35,728 bases of DNA, taken from Clostridium sp. D43t1_170807_H7 (GTDB lineage: Bacteria > Bacillota > Clostridia > Clostridiales > Clostridiaceae). The stretch is from contig NZ_JADNLK010000026.1 in NCBI RefSeq assembly GCF_015555905.1, forward strand, positions 1 through 35,728, written 5' to 3'. The notes under the pieces are model-generated. The model worked only from the letters and a program-made list of their open reading frames with translations. It searched no databases and was not told the origin of the DNA. The position numbers and the translations under genes were made by a program. Position 1 is the stretch's first letter, and each line of letters opens with the position of its first letter. Of this stretch, positions 8,487 to 17,011 are shown one piece after another.

Positions 8487-10181
8487 TTACATCTCTGCAT
8501 TAAATAAACTGCCTAATTTATAAATAACATCGTCAGAATCTGCATTAATACTTGTTGCTTCATTAATAGCAGAAATATTTTCTAAAGCTTTAATATTTGC
8601 ATTATATCCAATAGTATGAACAGGTATTTCAACTGCTTCTAATATATCTTTTATATCATCTAGAGAATGTCCAATATTAGTTTCACCGTCACTTAATACA
8701 AAAAGCATTAATTTAGCATCTGGATTCTTTTCTTTTTCTTCTAAAAGCATTTTAACTGCTACAGCAATTCCATCAAAAGTTGCTGTTCCTCCACTAGCAT
8801 CCATATCTTGTACAGCACCTGTAAATAATGACCTTTGATTTAAATCGAATTTTCCAATTGGAAGATTAATATTAACATCATTTGAATAAGTAACTAATCC
8901 TATAGAATTTTCTTCACCTATATATTGTGATCCATTTAATAATGATTTTTTCAGTTCATTTAACGGTTCACCTTCCATACTTCCAGATACATCTGCCACA
9001 AAAACCGCTGCTATAGGCTTATTACCATTCTTATTTTCCTTCCATAGCTTTTGAGCTTGTATTATTGTATCTCCATCTAAATCTCCAATTTCGCATTTAT
9101 ATTCATCTAAATTATTAAATCCATATTCTGTGGCCAAATCTTGATATTTTTTATCCTTATAAAATTCAATAAACTTATTTAATATTTCTTTCTTTTCATC
9201 TGATAAATTTCCAACTGAATATAATGGACTATCATGTCTATAACCAAATGGAGTAAATACATAATCAGCTTTTAATTCTGGTGAATTTATATATGTTTGA
9301 TACTCCATAATAAACCCATCTAAAATACCTGATTCAGCAGAATTTCTTAATTGAAGAGTAGTATATGCTACTAAAGGTATATTAGTTTGAAATTCATTAA
9401 ATCCATTAATTGCCTTTTCACTTAACGGATCACTTGAATCAAATGTACTTAATGTAGATACTAAAAAATTTAATCCTGTTGCACTTGCAAATGGATTTGT
9501 ATACCCCATGGCAATTTCTTCATTAGCAACAGACTCTATAATATTTTTCAAATTAATTGATCCATATTTATTTACTAACTCATCATATTTTTCCTTAGAC
9601 ACAAGAATTCCAGCTACATTTCCAACCATTTTTTCATCACACAATTCAAGTGTTTTACCATTAGCTTTTATCATTTCACCCCATAACTCATTTGAAGGGT
9701 TATAAGCATCTGGCAAATACTTTTCAGAAACTATATAATCCATCCCCAAGCCAGAAGCTACTTGTCTTATTTTAACTGAAGCGGTTTTACCATTCACTTG
9801 TATTCCTGCATCATTAAAATCATTGGCTACATCTAATAGCCAGCCATCTTTTCCAGTGCCAGTTTTTTCTCCAGTAGAAAATATTTCAATATAGGTATCA
9901 GTTGTATTTTCGACTTGTGCTGGGTATTTATCAATATCAGGAATAGTATCTTTTACATCTTCAACTCCTAAATCTATAGGTGCTTTTCTTGGCTCTATTT
10001 CATTAACATCAATATTCTTGCAAATTTTATTTAATTTATCCACTGCATTTTCCTCTGATATAGTGTCCTTGCTTTTTCCCCAATTTTTTGTTAATGTGAT
10101 TCCACCATAAATTACTCCAAAAACTATAATAGCTATAACTATTAAAATTCCTAAGAACTTTCCACTTTTCTTTCCACTCAC
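8487..10181 (-). CDS. Membrane-anchored solute-binding-like and von Willebrand factor A domain protein
   Basis: This 564-aa protein has an N-terminal transmembrane anchor (about residues 8-31), a periplasmic-binding-protein-like region (about 95-350, beginning IEIFSTGEKTGTGKDGWL) and a C-terminal VWA domain (about 385-560). The VWA metal site (MIDAS) is intact: D-V-S-G-S near residue 391, a GGTATFDG threonine loop, and SDGETN. It is most likely displayed outside the membrane and binds a protein ligand through a divalent metal. The start is GTG 10181, with AGGGGG 9 nt upstream; nearby ATGs are out of frame. It is the middle gene of the operon with the TelA protein. The fusion of a binding-protein fold with VWA occurs in clostridia, but its ligand is not known to me. 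Confidence 0.82.
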   Translation of the reverse strand: MSGKKSGKFLGILIVIAIIVFGVIYGGITLTKNWGKSKDTISEENAVDKLNKICKNIDVNEIEPRKAPIDLGVEDVKDTIPDIDKYPAQVENTTDTYIEIFSTGEKTGTGKDGWLLDVANDFNDAGIQVNGKTASVKIRQVASGLGMDYIVSEKYLPDAYNPSNELWGEMIKANGKTLELCDEKMVGNVAGILVSKEKYDELVNKYGSINLKNIIESVANEEIAMGYTNPFASATGLNFLVSTLSTFDSSDPLSEKAINGFNEFQTNIPLVAYTTLQLRNSAESGILDGFIMEYQTYINSPELKADYVFTPFGYRHDSPLYSVGNLSDEKKEILNKFIEFYKDKKYQDLATEYGFNNLDEYKCEIGDLDGDTIIQAQKLWKENKNGNKPIAAVFVADVSGSMEGEPLNELKKSLLNGSQYIGEENSIGLVTYSNDVNINLPIGKFDLNQRSLFTGAVQDMDASGGTATFDGIAVAVKMLLEEKEKNPDAKLMLFVLSDGETNIGHSLDDIKDILEAVEIPVHTIGYNANIKALENISAINEATSINADSDDVIYKLGSLFNAEM

Positions 10182-10212
10182 TCATTCATACCCCCTACTT
10201 ATATATCTTAGT

Positions 10213-10953
10213 TTACTTATAAAGATTAATTTTACTTATTAATTCATCAACATCCTTTATTGCATTCATATTTTCTAATTCCCCATCATCTAAACTATTA
10301 AATTTTGATAATTCTAAAAGAACCTTATCTAGTTTCAACAATATCTCTTCATTATCCTCTACTGAATCTTTTACAAAAGTTATATATTCCTCATACATAT
10401 CATTTTTTTCTTCAGCTATATTTCCACTAATCTTTCCCCTTTTAATATCTTTTTTTACCTTTTCATATTCTTCTTGATCAAAGATATTTATTTTATTAAT
10501 AACACTCTTTATATTTAAATAAAATACATCAACTACTTCAGATATTGTCTTTTTAAATTTTGTATAGCTTATTTCACTCGTATTAAATTTTTGAAGCAAT
10601 ATATCATCTATCTTTTCTTGTTTTTTATTAATTCGTTCTATTTGATCTAATAAACTATCTATATACTTAGAAAAAATTCTCTTACTACTATTATCTTTAA
10701 GTGCTTCTATATAATCCTCATAATTATCTAGCTTAAAAATATTAACATCATCCTTTTCTTCTATTAATATTTTGTAATTTCCCATAATAAAAATAATAAC
10801 GCTCATTATAATTATTGTTATTCCTATGGATGTTTGAAAAATATTAATAAAATCTATATTAACTCCTATTAATCCTGGTGAAAAAATAATAATATTAAGT
10901 ATTACAATTATAATATTTAATTCTAACAATGAAATTATTTTTTTTACTTTCAA
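10213..10953 (-). CDS. Two-TM membrane protein with coiled-coil cytoplasmic domain
   Basis: I do not recognise the family. Two hydrophobic segments at about residues 9-30 and 38-57 are followed by a charged helical domain with heptad-like stretches (around 90-120, IDSLLDQIERINKKQEKIDDILLQ, and 195-220). It starts at TTG 10953 with GAGGTG 7 nt upstream. It is the first gene of the operon that continues with the VWA and TelA-family genes (gaps 31 and 20 nt), so it may form one envelope complex with them. A resemblance to the helical tail of TelA-associated proteins is possible but not provable by eye. Confidence 0.75.
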   Translation of the reverse strand: MKVKKIISLLELNIIIVILNIIIFSPGLIGVNIDFINIFQTSIGITIIIMSVIIFIMGNYKILIEEKDDVNIFKLDNYEDYIEALKDNSSKRIFSKYIDSLLDQIERINKKQEKIDDILLQKFNTSEISYTKFKKTISEVVDVFYLNIKSVINKINIFDQEEYEKVKKDIKRGKISGNIAEEKNDMYEEYITFVKDSVEDNEEILLKLDKVLLELSKFNSLDDGELENMNAIKDVDELISKINLYK

Positions 10954-11033
10954 ATTGCAACACCTCTTTTTTTTTTCATTTAATTTTTTATATTAAAATA
11001 TATTCTCTTTTATTCATTATTATTTATTTTTAA

Positions 11034-11088
11034 ATAAAAATAGTTCTATATTAATTTAAAGTTTCCATTCAAATCTAATATAGAACTA
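11034..11088 (-). terminator. Strong hairpin, terminator-like only on the minus strand
   Basis: Perfect 13-bp stem TAGTTCTATATTA (11041-11053) / TAATATAGAACTA (11076-11088), with T-rich sequence on the minus strand (11034-11040) and none on the plus strand. No minus-strand gene ends here: the next gene to the right is on the plus strand and the operon to the left starts at 10953. It may stop antisense transcription, or be the remnant of a lost gene. The rest of 10954-11199 shows nothing else. Confidence 0.55.
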
Positions 11089-11199
11089 TATACTACTTTA
11101 TCATCACTTAACCATAATATACTTATGTTTACGAATTATTAATTTTTTGTTACATTTATTATTTTTTTAAAATTATTTCATGTTATCGCTTTCATTTTC

Positions 11200-11228
11200 T
11201 TGGAATATTAATCTAATAGTTGTATAAT
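11200..11228 (+). promoter_or_regulatory. Sigma-A promoter of the LtaS-like gene
   Basis: TTGGAA (11200-11205), a 17-nt spacer and TATAAT (11223-11228), giving a 5' leader of roughly 70 nt before ATG 11308. Confidence 0.7.
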
Positions 11229-11307
11229 AATCTATGATTTAATAGTAGTTTAACTTTTATTTAACAAATATTTAATACAGAAATAATCAATCATAGGAGG
11301 ATTTTTT

Positions 11308-13485
11308 ATGAAACTTTCTTTTAAGGAGCAGTCAACGCGCTCATTTTTGAAATTTTTATTTGCTCCATTAATTATTAACTTTATTATTGAACTTTGTAGT
11401 AGAAGAAGTCTAGGTAATACTTTTGGGTATATATTTGGATCTCCACTAGTATTTTTATATAATTCATTAATTATATTAGCTACACTATCTATTGTATTAT
11501 TATTTAAAAGAAGAACATTTTTCTTCACTTTAATAACTACTATATGGATAGGTTTCGGTATAACTAATGGAATAATACTAAGTAATAGGGTAACCCCTTT
11601 TACAGCTACTGATTTAACACTTGCTGATTTAGGGCTTGGTATAATATCTAAATATTTATCTCCAACTGTTACTAATATTATAGCAGGTCTTTTAATTCTT
11701 GTAGTTCTTGGAATTATATTATTATTCTTTAAAGGACCTAAATATAAAGGAAAACTTAATTATAAGAAAAATATATTAATTGTTACATCTGTATGGGCTT
11801 TTCTTTTCCTTTCAACAAAGGTTGCTTTAGGTTTAAATGTAATTGCTTCCTACTTTGGTAATATTGCATTTGCTTATGAAGACTATGGATTCCCTTATTG
11901 CTTCTCTAATACATTATTAAATACAGGTATTGATAAACCAAAAGATTATTCTGAGGAAAAAATTGCTTCCATTTCTGATTTAATTACATCAAATAATGCA
12001 AGCACTGAGATTGGCAGTAATAATATTTTACTAGCTAGTGCAGAAGGTGGGTTAAATCAAGAATCAGACTCAGATAAACCAAATATAGTAATGGTTCAAT
12101 TAGAGTCATTCTTTGATCCAACATTAGTTAAGTATTTACAATTTTCTCAAGACCCAGTACCTAATTTTAGAAGACTTATGGAAAACTATTCTTCTGGATA
12201 TTTAACAGTTCCATCTGTTGGTGCTGGTACTGCAAATACAGAATTCGAAGTACTAAGTGGTATGAGCTTACAGTTCTTTGGTCCTGGAGAATATCCATAT
12301 AAGACTATTCTTCAAGAAAGTACTGCTGAAAGTGTAAGTTATGATTTAAAAGAGTTAGGTTATTCAACTCATGCTATTCATAATAACAAAGGGACTTTCT
12401 ATGGTAGAAACTTTGTATTTTCACAATTAGGATTTGATACATTCACATCTTTAGAATATATGAATGTTGAAGAATATACTCCAAAGGATTGGGCAAAAGA
12501 CTTTTATCTTACAGATGAAATACTTAAGTGTTTAAACTCTACTGATAGTTCAGATTTTGTATATACTATTTCTGTACAAGCTCATGGTGACTATCCAAAA
12601 GAACAAATACTAGAGAATCCTACAATTGAAGTTAGTGGATTACCTGATGAAGAAACTACTAATGCTTTCACATATTATATAAATCAATTATATGAAGTTG
12701 ACCAATTTGTTGGAGAGTTAGTAGAGGCACTTTCTAATATTGATGAAGATACTGTTTTGGTCTTATTCGGAGATCACTTACCAACATTAGGTTTTAAAGA
12801 TGAAGATTTAGTTAATAACTCTATTTTCCAAACTGAATATGTTGTTTGGAGCAATTTTGATATGCCTAAAGTTGATCAAGATTTAACTGCATATCAATTA
12901 ACATCATCTGTATTAAACAATTTAAATATAGATAATGGTGTTTTAACAAAATTCCATAATCAATTTAAAAATACAAATGACTATTTAGCTGATTTAAAAT
13001 TATTACAATATGATATGTTATATGGTGAAAAGTACATCTATGGCGGTACTAATCCATTTATAGCAACTGACCTAAAAATGGGAACTTATGATATTTCTAT
13101 AACAGATGTTTATGAAGAAATTGCTATACCAGAAGATAATACTATAAATGAGGAAGTTGCCACAACTGAAGGAACTGAAGCTTTAGGGTCTACTGAAAAC
13201 CTAGAGGAAGATTCTGCTTCGGAAGTTACTGAAATAGATGAAGAAATAGATGAATCAAACGTTAAGAAAAATCTTATTGTAAAAGGTGAAAACTTTAATG
13301 AATTCAGTAAAATTTATATAAATGGTAAATATACTAAGACTGTATTTATCGACTCTAATACACTAATGATTAATAATAGCAATATAGAGCCTAACTCTTC
13401 AATAGTAGTTACTCAACGTACTACTGGTGGTGGAAAACTAGGATCTACAAATGAATTTATTTATCCATCTGTAATTGAAGAATAA
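11308..13485 (+). CDS. LtaS-family sulfatase-fold phosphoglycerol transferase with C-terminal Ig/IPT-like domain
   Basis: Five transmembrane helices in the first about 170 residues are followed by an extracellular sulfatase-fold domain (about 250-565), the plan of lipoteichoic acid synthase. Metal and catalytic residues are visible: the Glu of QLESFFDP, the nucleophile Thr308 in VGAGTANTE, and the FGDHLP Asp-His pair near the end of the domain. The enzyme family polymerises glycerol phosphate from phosphatidylglycerol onto a glycolipid anchor, or primes that chain. Unlike standard LtaS of about 640 aa, this protein runs to 725 aa. An acidic linker (about 605-650) leads to a small beta domain (about 655-725, LIVKGENFNEFSKIYINGK...) that looks like an IPT/TIG or Ig-like fold. 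AGGAGG stands 6 nt before the ATG. It is monocistronic. Confidence 0.9.
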   Translation: MKLSFKEQSTRSFLKFLFAPLIINFIIELCSRRSLGNTFGYIFGSPLVFLYNSLIILATLSIVLLFKRRTFFFTLITTIWIGFGITNGIILSNRVTPFTATDLTLADLGLGIISKYLSPTVTNIIAGLLILVVLGIILLFFKGPKYKGKLNYKKNILIVTSVWAFLFLSTKVALGLNVIASYFGNIAFAYEDYGFPYCFSNTLLNTGIDKPKDYSEEKIASISDLITSNNASTEIGSNNILLASAEGGLNQESDSDKPNIVMVQLESFFDPTLVKYLQFSQDPVPNFRRLMENYSSGYLTVPSVGAGTANTEFEVLSGMSLQFFGPGEYPYKTILQESTAESVSYDLKELGYSTHAIHNNKGTFYGRNFVFSQLGFDTFTSLEYMNVEEYTPKDWAKDFYLTDEILKCLNSTDSSDFVYTISVQAHGDYPKEQILENPTIEVSGLPDEETTNAFTYYINQLYEVDQFVGELVEALSNIDEDTVLVLFGDHLPTLGFKDEDLVNNSIFQTEYVVWSNFDMPKVDQDLTAYQLTSSVLNNLNIDNGVLTKFHNQFKNTNDYLADLKLLQYDMLYGEKYIYGGTNPFIATDLKMGTYDISITDVYEEIAIPEDNTINEEVATTEGTEALGSTENLEEDSASEVTEIDEEIDESNVKKNLIVKGENFNEFSKIYINGKYTKTVFIDSNTLMINNSNIEPNSSIVVTQRTTGGGKLGSTNEFIYPSVIEE

Positions 13486-13524
13486 GTTAATAATAAAAGT
13501 TAATAATTAAGCTGATAGCTATAC

Positions 13525-13562
13525 AAAAGTAGATAGGATACAAAATTCCTATCTACTTTTTT
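13525..13562 (+). terminator. Intrinsic terminator after the LtaS-like gene
   Basis: Perfect 14-bp stem AAAAGTAGATAGGA (13525-13538) / TCCTATCTACTTTT (13547-13560) running into a six-base T-run. It may also serve the convergent pseudouridine synthase gene. Confidence 0.9.
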
Positions 13563-14253
13563 AATTATATAATGCTAATTCTTTTAATTTTTCTAACTCT
13601 TCAAAAGTAAGCTTTCTCCATTCTCCATAAGGTATATCATCTATTTTTATATTCATTATTCTAATTCGTTCTAACCTTATTACAGTATATCCAAAGGCTT
13701 TAGTCATTCTTCTTATTTGCTTGTTAAGACCTTGAGTTAAGACTATATTAAAAGTATTATCACTTATTTTACAAACCTTACATTTCCTTGTTATAGTATC
13801 TCCTATATCTACTCCATTTGCCATTTTATTAATAAAATCATCATCAATTATTTTATCAACAGTTACTATATACTCTTTTTCATGTAAATTATCTGCTTCT
13901 AATATTTTATTTGACAGCACTCCATCATTTGTCATTATTATTAGTCCCTGTGATTCCTTATCTAATCTTCCAACAGGAAATATATATTGGCCATAATTCA
14001 TATAATCTATTATATTATTTTTAACATTCTCTGCTGCTGTACAAGTTATACCTACTGGCTTATTTAAAGCTATGTATATCTTTTCTCTTGCTTGTACTCT
14101 TTCTCCATCTAACAATATGTCATCATATTCTTCAACCCATTGTCCTGGCTCGCATAAAACACCATTTACAACAACTCTTTTTTCTTCAATTAATCTATTA
14201 GTTTCTCTTCTAGAACAAATTCCTAAATTACTAAAATATTTGTTTATTCTCAT
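13561..14253 (-). CDS. rluF: rRNA/tRNA pseudouridine synthase, RsuA/RluB/RluF family
   Basis: It isomerises a uridine in structured RNA. An N-terminal S4 RNA-binding domain (residues 1-50, MRINKYFSNLGICSRRETNRLI) is followed by the catalytic domain, with the active-site Asp in GRLDKESQGL. QGLNKQIRRM and RLERIRI complete the family signature. The 'LNKPVGITCT' and 'FPVGRLDKES' forms fit the RluF branch (23S U2604 in E. coli), but branch assignment by eye is only moderate. I chose ATG 14253 as start because GGAAGGA precedes it and the S4 domain begins at once. The frame is open 15 codons further upstream without an RBS. Confidence 0.88.
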   Translation of the reverse strand: MRINKYFSNLGICSRRETNRLIEEKRVVVNGVLCEPGQWVEEYDDILLDGERVQAREKIYIALNKPVGITCTAAENVKNNIIDYMNYGQYIFPVGRLDKESQGLIIMTNDGVLSNKILEADNLHEKEYIVTVDKIIDDDFINKMANGVDIGDTITRKCKVCKISDNTFNIVLTQGLNKQIRRMTKAFGYTVIRLERIRIMNIKIDDIPYGEWRKLTFEELEKLKELALYN

Positions 14254-14345
14254 ATAAAAACTTTGTCCTTCCGTTATTAAAATTATTATTATAAACACAC
14301 TCTAAAATAATAACTATTATACTTCTAACACCTTGCGAATTACAA

Positions 14346-14376
14346 TAAAAAAGCTGCACATTTTGTACAGCTTTTT
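14346..14376 (-). terminator. Intrinsic terminator of the sipW/TasA-like operon
   Basis: AAAAAAGCTG (14347-14356) and CAGCTTTTT (14368-14376) form a stem extended by a partly paired CACA/TGTA. A T-run follows on the minus strand, directly after the last gene of the operon. Confidence 0.85.
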
Positions 14377-14381
14377 CTTTG

Positions 14382-16832
14382 TTATTGTGTTCCATTTTCT
14401 TCCCATCCAGAATTATTTTCTTGTGTTATCTTTGCTTCTATATCGCTACTAAAGATTAAATTAAAATCACTACTAAATTTATCAATATCCTCACCATTAA
14501 ATAATTTTAGTTTATAATCTAAAATATAATAATGCCCAGGCTCTATTTTTAATTCTGTGAATACTTCATTTTTCTTATCTTGAGTCCCAGCCTCTCCTAA
14601 ATTAAACTGATATTCTTTATAATCTTCTCCATCAATCTTAACCAATATACCCTTTTCATTACAATTATCATTACATAAACTTGTATGTTCATGTTTTTTA
14701 TATTTGCTAATAGTTAATGTCCCTTCAAACTTTAATTTAGGAACTATAGTTATATCACTATCTTTCGGAGTCATATATATTTCTATAGTTGTATTACCCC
14801 CATTTTCTATATTGTAAATAGTATAATCTCTATCTATATAGCTTGAATGTGAAAAATTTAATACTACTTGTCCTGGTATAACAGATATTGTAAATCTCCC
14901 TTCAGAATCTGTTGCTATATTTTCATTATTTCCATTATTTATTTTAACACCTTCAATTACTTCCTTAGTAACTACATCTTTAACAACACCCTCTATTGTT
15001 GCCTTATCTGATATAGTATCATTAACTAATAATCTTGCAAAATCTATACAGTAACTATCCCCTCCTGCAACATCTGGCTTTCCTGTTAAAGAATTAATTG
15101 TAGAACCGTCTCTTGGATCATCAATCAATAGTTCTAATCCACTTTCTTCTCCCTCTTCAATCAAGTATAATAGTCTTTGTGGAACTTCAAGAGTAACTAG
15201 ATTTGCTCTAGGTCCATGCTGATCTAAATTATTAATTATTTTTTCCCATTCTTCTACTCTTATAGGAGTCATATCTTTATCTTTAACCTTTAAAGTAACT
15301 TGATAATTAACATTAGATTTTGCAGAATAAGATATTTGCCAATCTATATTTTTAATACCATTACTTCCTTCATGATCTCTAATGCTCGAATCTCCATTAT
15401 TCCACCTTTCTGTCCATTTAGACTGTGATGGCTCTGGTTGAATATCATTTAGCATTATTTGAATAGTAGCGCTAGTTACTTTTTTGGACGAACCATTACT
15501 TGTTCCTATCTTATCTTGATACATAAATGTTATTGGCTCTACAGGCTGTAACTCAGCCCAATTAGCACCATTTTGAATATAATCTGATGTATTATCTGTT
15601 ACACCATCTTCTAATTTTCTTCTTATTGCACGATCAGTATATCCATCAAAAAATATTTCACCATTATCTTCTTTAATAGGACCTATCAAATCACTTTTAA
15701 ATATACTGTTAGTTGATGAATAATAATTGTTATTTAAGTAATAATTGTTAAATGTAAGACTATAAAAATCAGCAGCATTATATGCTAATAGTTCTCTCTT
15801 AAGGGGATAAGTATCAGTAATATAGTTATTTGTTTTTCGAAAACTATACAACTTAATATCATCTTTTACACTGCTTAACCTATACCATTTTTCATCTTTA
15901 TATAACCATTCACCTTCTGTAAGACTGAATTTTTCCGTTTCATCATTTTTATTAAAATTAAATTTTAGCTTTATTGTCGCTTCATTCTCTATTATATAAC
16001 TGTATAAATTATCACCTTCAGCATTCATTAGAGGTCCCGGCCATGTTGTTGTTAATCCGAAGTCATTCCAATAGTGAATATTAGGTTGCCTACTACTTTC
16101 AAAGTATACCTTTATATACGGCTCTTTTTTACTATTTTCAGTTTGTTCTAGTAGTGACTTGTAAAAATTATAAAAACCACTAGTAACCATTCTTCTATCA
16201 GTTCCCGGTGCATCATTAGTTAAATTTCCATTAGAATCTGTACCATCATATTTGTTAGGATCATTTCTCTCTTCCCTTCCTTCTACTGATTCTGGAAAAA
16301 TATCTAATCCATTGGTATCTGGAAGCTTTCCAGATAAAACATAATCTTTATCTTTATCTACAGAATCTTGTCCATATCCACCATTAACTCCTAAATTATC
16401 TATATCTCCAACCCAAACTTCAAAGCTTTCTGCTGGCTCTCTTGTATCCTCTTTATCATTATCTTCTGGTGGAACTGCATCCTCATCTTCAGTACTCCCA
16501 CCTTCCTTAAGTGAGTTAAATGTAAATTTTAGTTCAACGTTTGATGTAAGATTAGATTCATTTGAAACTTTAACCCCCTTATAAGCGGCTATATCACCAG
16601 TAGTTGGATTTGTTATTCCATTTTCATTAACTTCTTGCCCTTTATATTCCCACTTACTCTTGCTAGTATCTATAGTGATTTTTTCATTTCCATTTTGTAT
16701 ATTCAATACATTTATATTATCCCCATTTGAACCCTTTATACTTACCTTACCATTAAAATAAGCATAACTTGAAGATGCTGTAATTACTATAATAAATATA
16801 GAAAGTAATGTTAAGTAAATCTTTTTTCTCAT
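14382..16832 (-). CDS. Giant TasA-like secreted protein with carboxypeptidase-regulatory-like domain
   Basis: An 816-aa secreted protein. The signal peptide ends ...SSSYA|YFNGK (cleavage predicted after Ala24), the form recognised by SipW-type peptidases and shared with the 18578 gene and the microprotein. The mature start (FNGKVSIKGSNG...INVLNIQNG) aligns with the smaller TasA-like subunit. The C-terminus ends TQENNSGWEE, against TQENNHNWEQ in that subunit. It therefore looks like a TasA-type beta domain with several hundred residues inserted. The insert includes a carboxypeptidase-regulatory-like beta sandwich at about 627-700 (ATIEGVVKDVVTKEVIEGV... DSEGRFTI). There is no sortase motif or membrane tail. 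A Cys/His cluster (HEHTSLCNDNC, near 733) might bind a metal. It is probably a minor or tip component of the fibre. GAGGTG precedes the ATG. Confidence 0.75.
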   Translation of the reverse strand: MRKKIYLTLLSIFIIVITASSSYAYFNGKVSIKGSNGDNINVLNIQNGNEKITIDTSKSKWEYKGQEVNENGITNPTTGDIAAYKGVKVSNESNLTSNVELKFTFNSLKEGGSTEDEDAVPPEDNDKEDTREPAESFEVWVGDIDNLGVNGGYGQDSVDKDKDYVLSGKLPDTNGLDIFPESVEGREERNDPNKYDGTDSNGNLTNDAPGTDRRMVTSGFYNFYKSLLEQTENSKKEPYIKVYFESSRQPNIHYWNDFGLTTTWPGPLMNAEGDNLYSYIIENEATIKLKFNFNKNDETEKFSLTEGEWLYKDEKWYRLSSVKDDIKLYSFRKTNNYITDTYPLKRELLAYNAADFYSLTFNNYYLNNNYYSSTNSIFKSDLIGPIKEDNGEIFFDGYTDRAIRRKLEDGVTDNTSDYIQNGANWAELQPVEPITFMYQDKIGTSNGSSKKVTSATIQIMLNDIQPEPSQSKWTERWNNGDSSIRDHEGSNGIKNIDWQISYSAKSNVNYQVTLKVKDKDMTPIRVEEWEKIINNLDQHGPRANLVTLEVPQRLLYLIEEGEESGLELLIDDPRDGSTINSLTGKPDVAGGDSYCIDFARLLVNDTISDKATIEGVVKDVVTKEVIEGVKINNGNNENIATDSEGRFTISVIPGQVVLNFSHSSYIDRDYTIYNIENGGNTTIEIYMTPKDSDITIVPKLKFEGTLTISKYKKHEHTSLCNDNCNEKGILVKIDGEDYKEYQFNLGEAGTQDKKNEVFTELKIEPGHYYILDYKLKLFNGEDIDKFSSDFNLIFSSDIEAKITQENNSGWEENGTQ

Positions 16833-16864
16833 TTTATCACCTCATTATTTCATCTTAAAAGTAG

Positions 16865-17011
16865 TTAATTGTTATTATAATTAATTTTTAAACTATTAAT
16901 TGATTTGCTTTCTTTATTATTAAAATAAGCTAAAGAGGCTGAAGAACATACTCCAATAAACATGGATATTAGTAAAATTGAAATTATTAAAATTATTTTT
17001 TTATTCTTCAT
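16865..17011 (-). CDS. 48-aa microprotein: SipW-type signal plus one TasA-like donor strand
   Basis: A small gene of 48 codons whose ATG (17009-17011) directly follows the TAA of the upstream gene, with GAGGGGG 7 nt before it, so translation is probably coupled. The product has a Lys-rich start, a hydrophobic core and the end SASLA|YFNNK, the same cleavage-site form (AYF, then N/T, then K) as both TasA-like proteins of this operon. Only about 20 residues would remain after cleavage. They match, position by position, the N-terminal strand of the large subunits: YFNNK...INSLKIN here, YFNGK...INVLNIQNG in the 816-aa protein, and YFTSK...LQKLKIQNG in the 268-aa one. It may be a fibre starter or cap, or the relic of a third subunit. 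Coding use resembles its neighbours. Confidence 0.8.
   Translation of the reverse strand: MKNKKIILIISILLISMFIGVCSSASLAYFNNKESKSINSLKINYNNN

Noticed and set aside
11250..11528. 92-codon minus-strand frame over the LtaS-like gene start
   Set aside because: Antisense to a clear coding region with a strong SD and promoter on the other strand.
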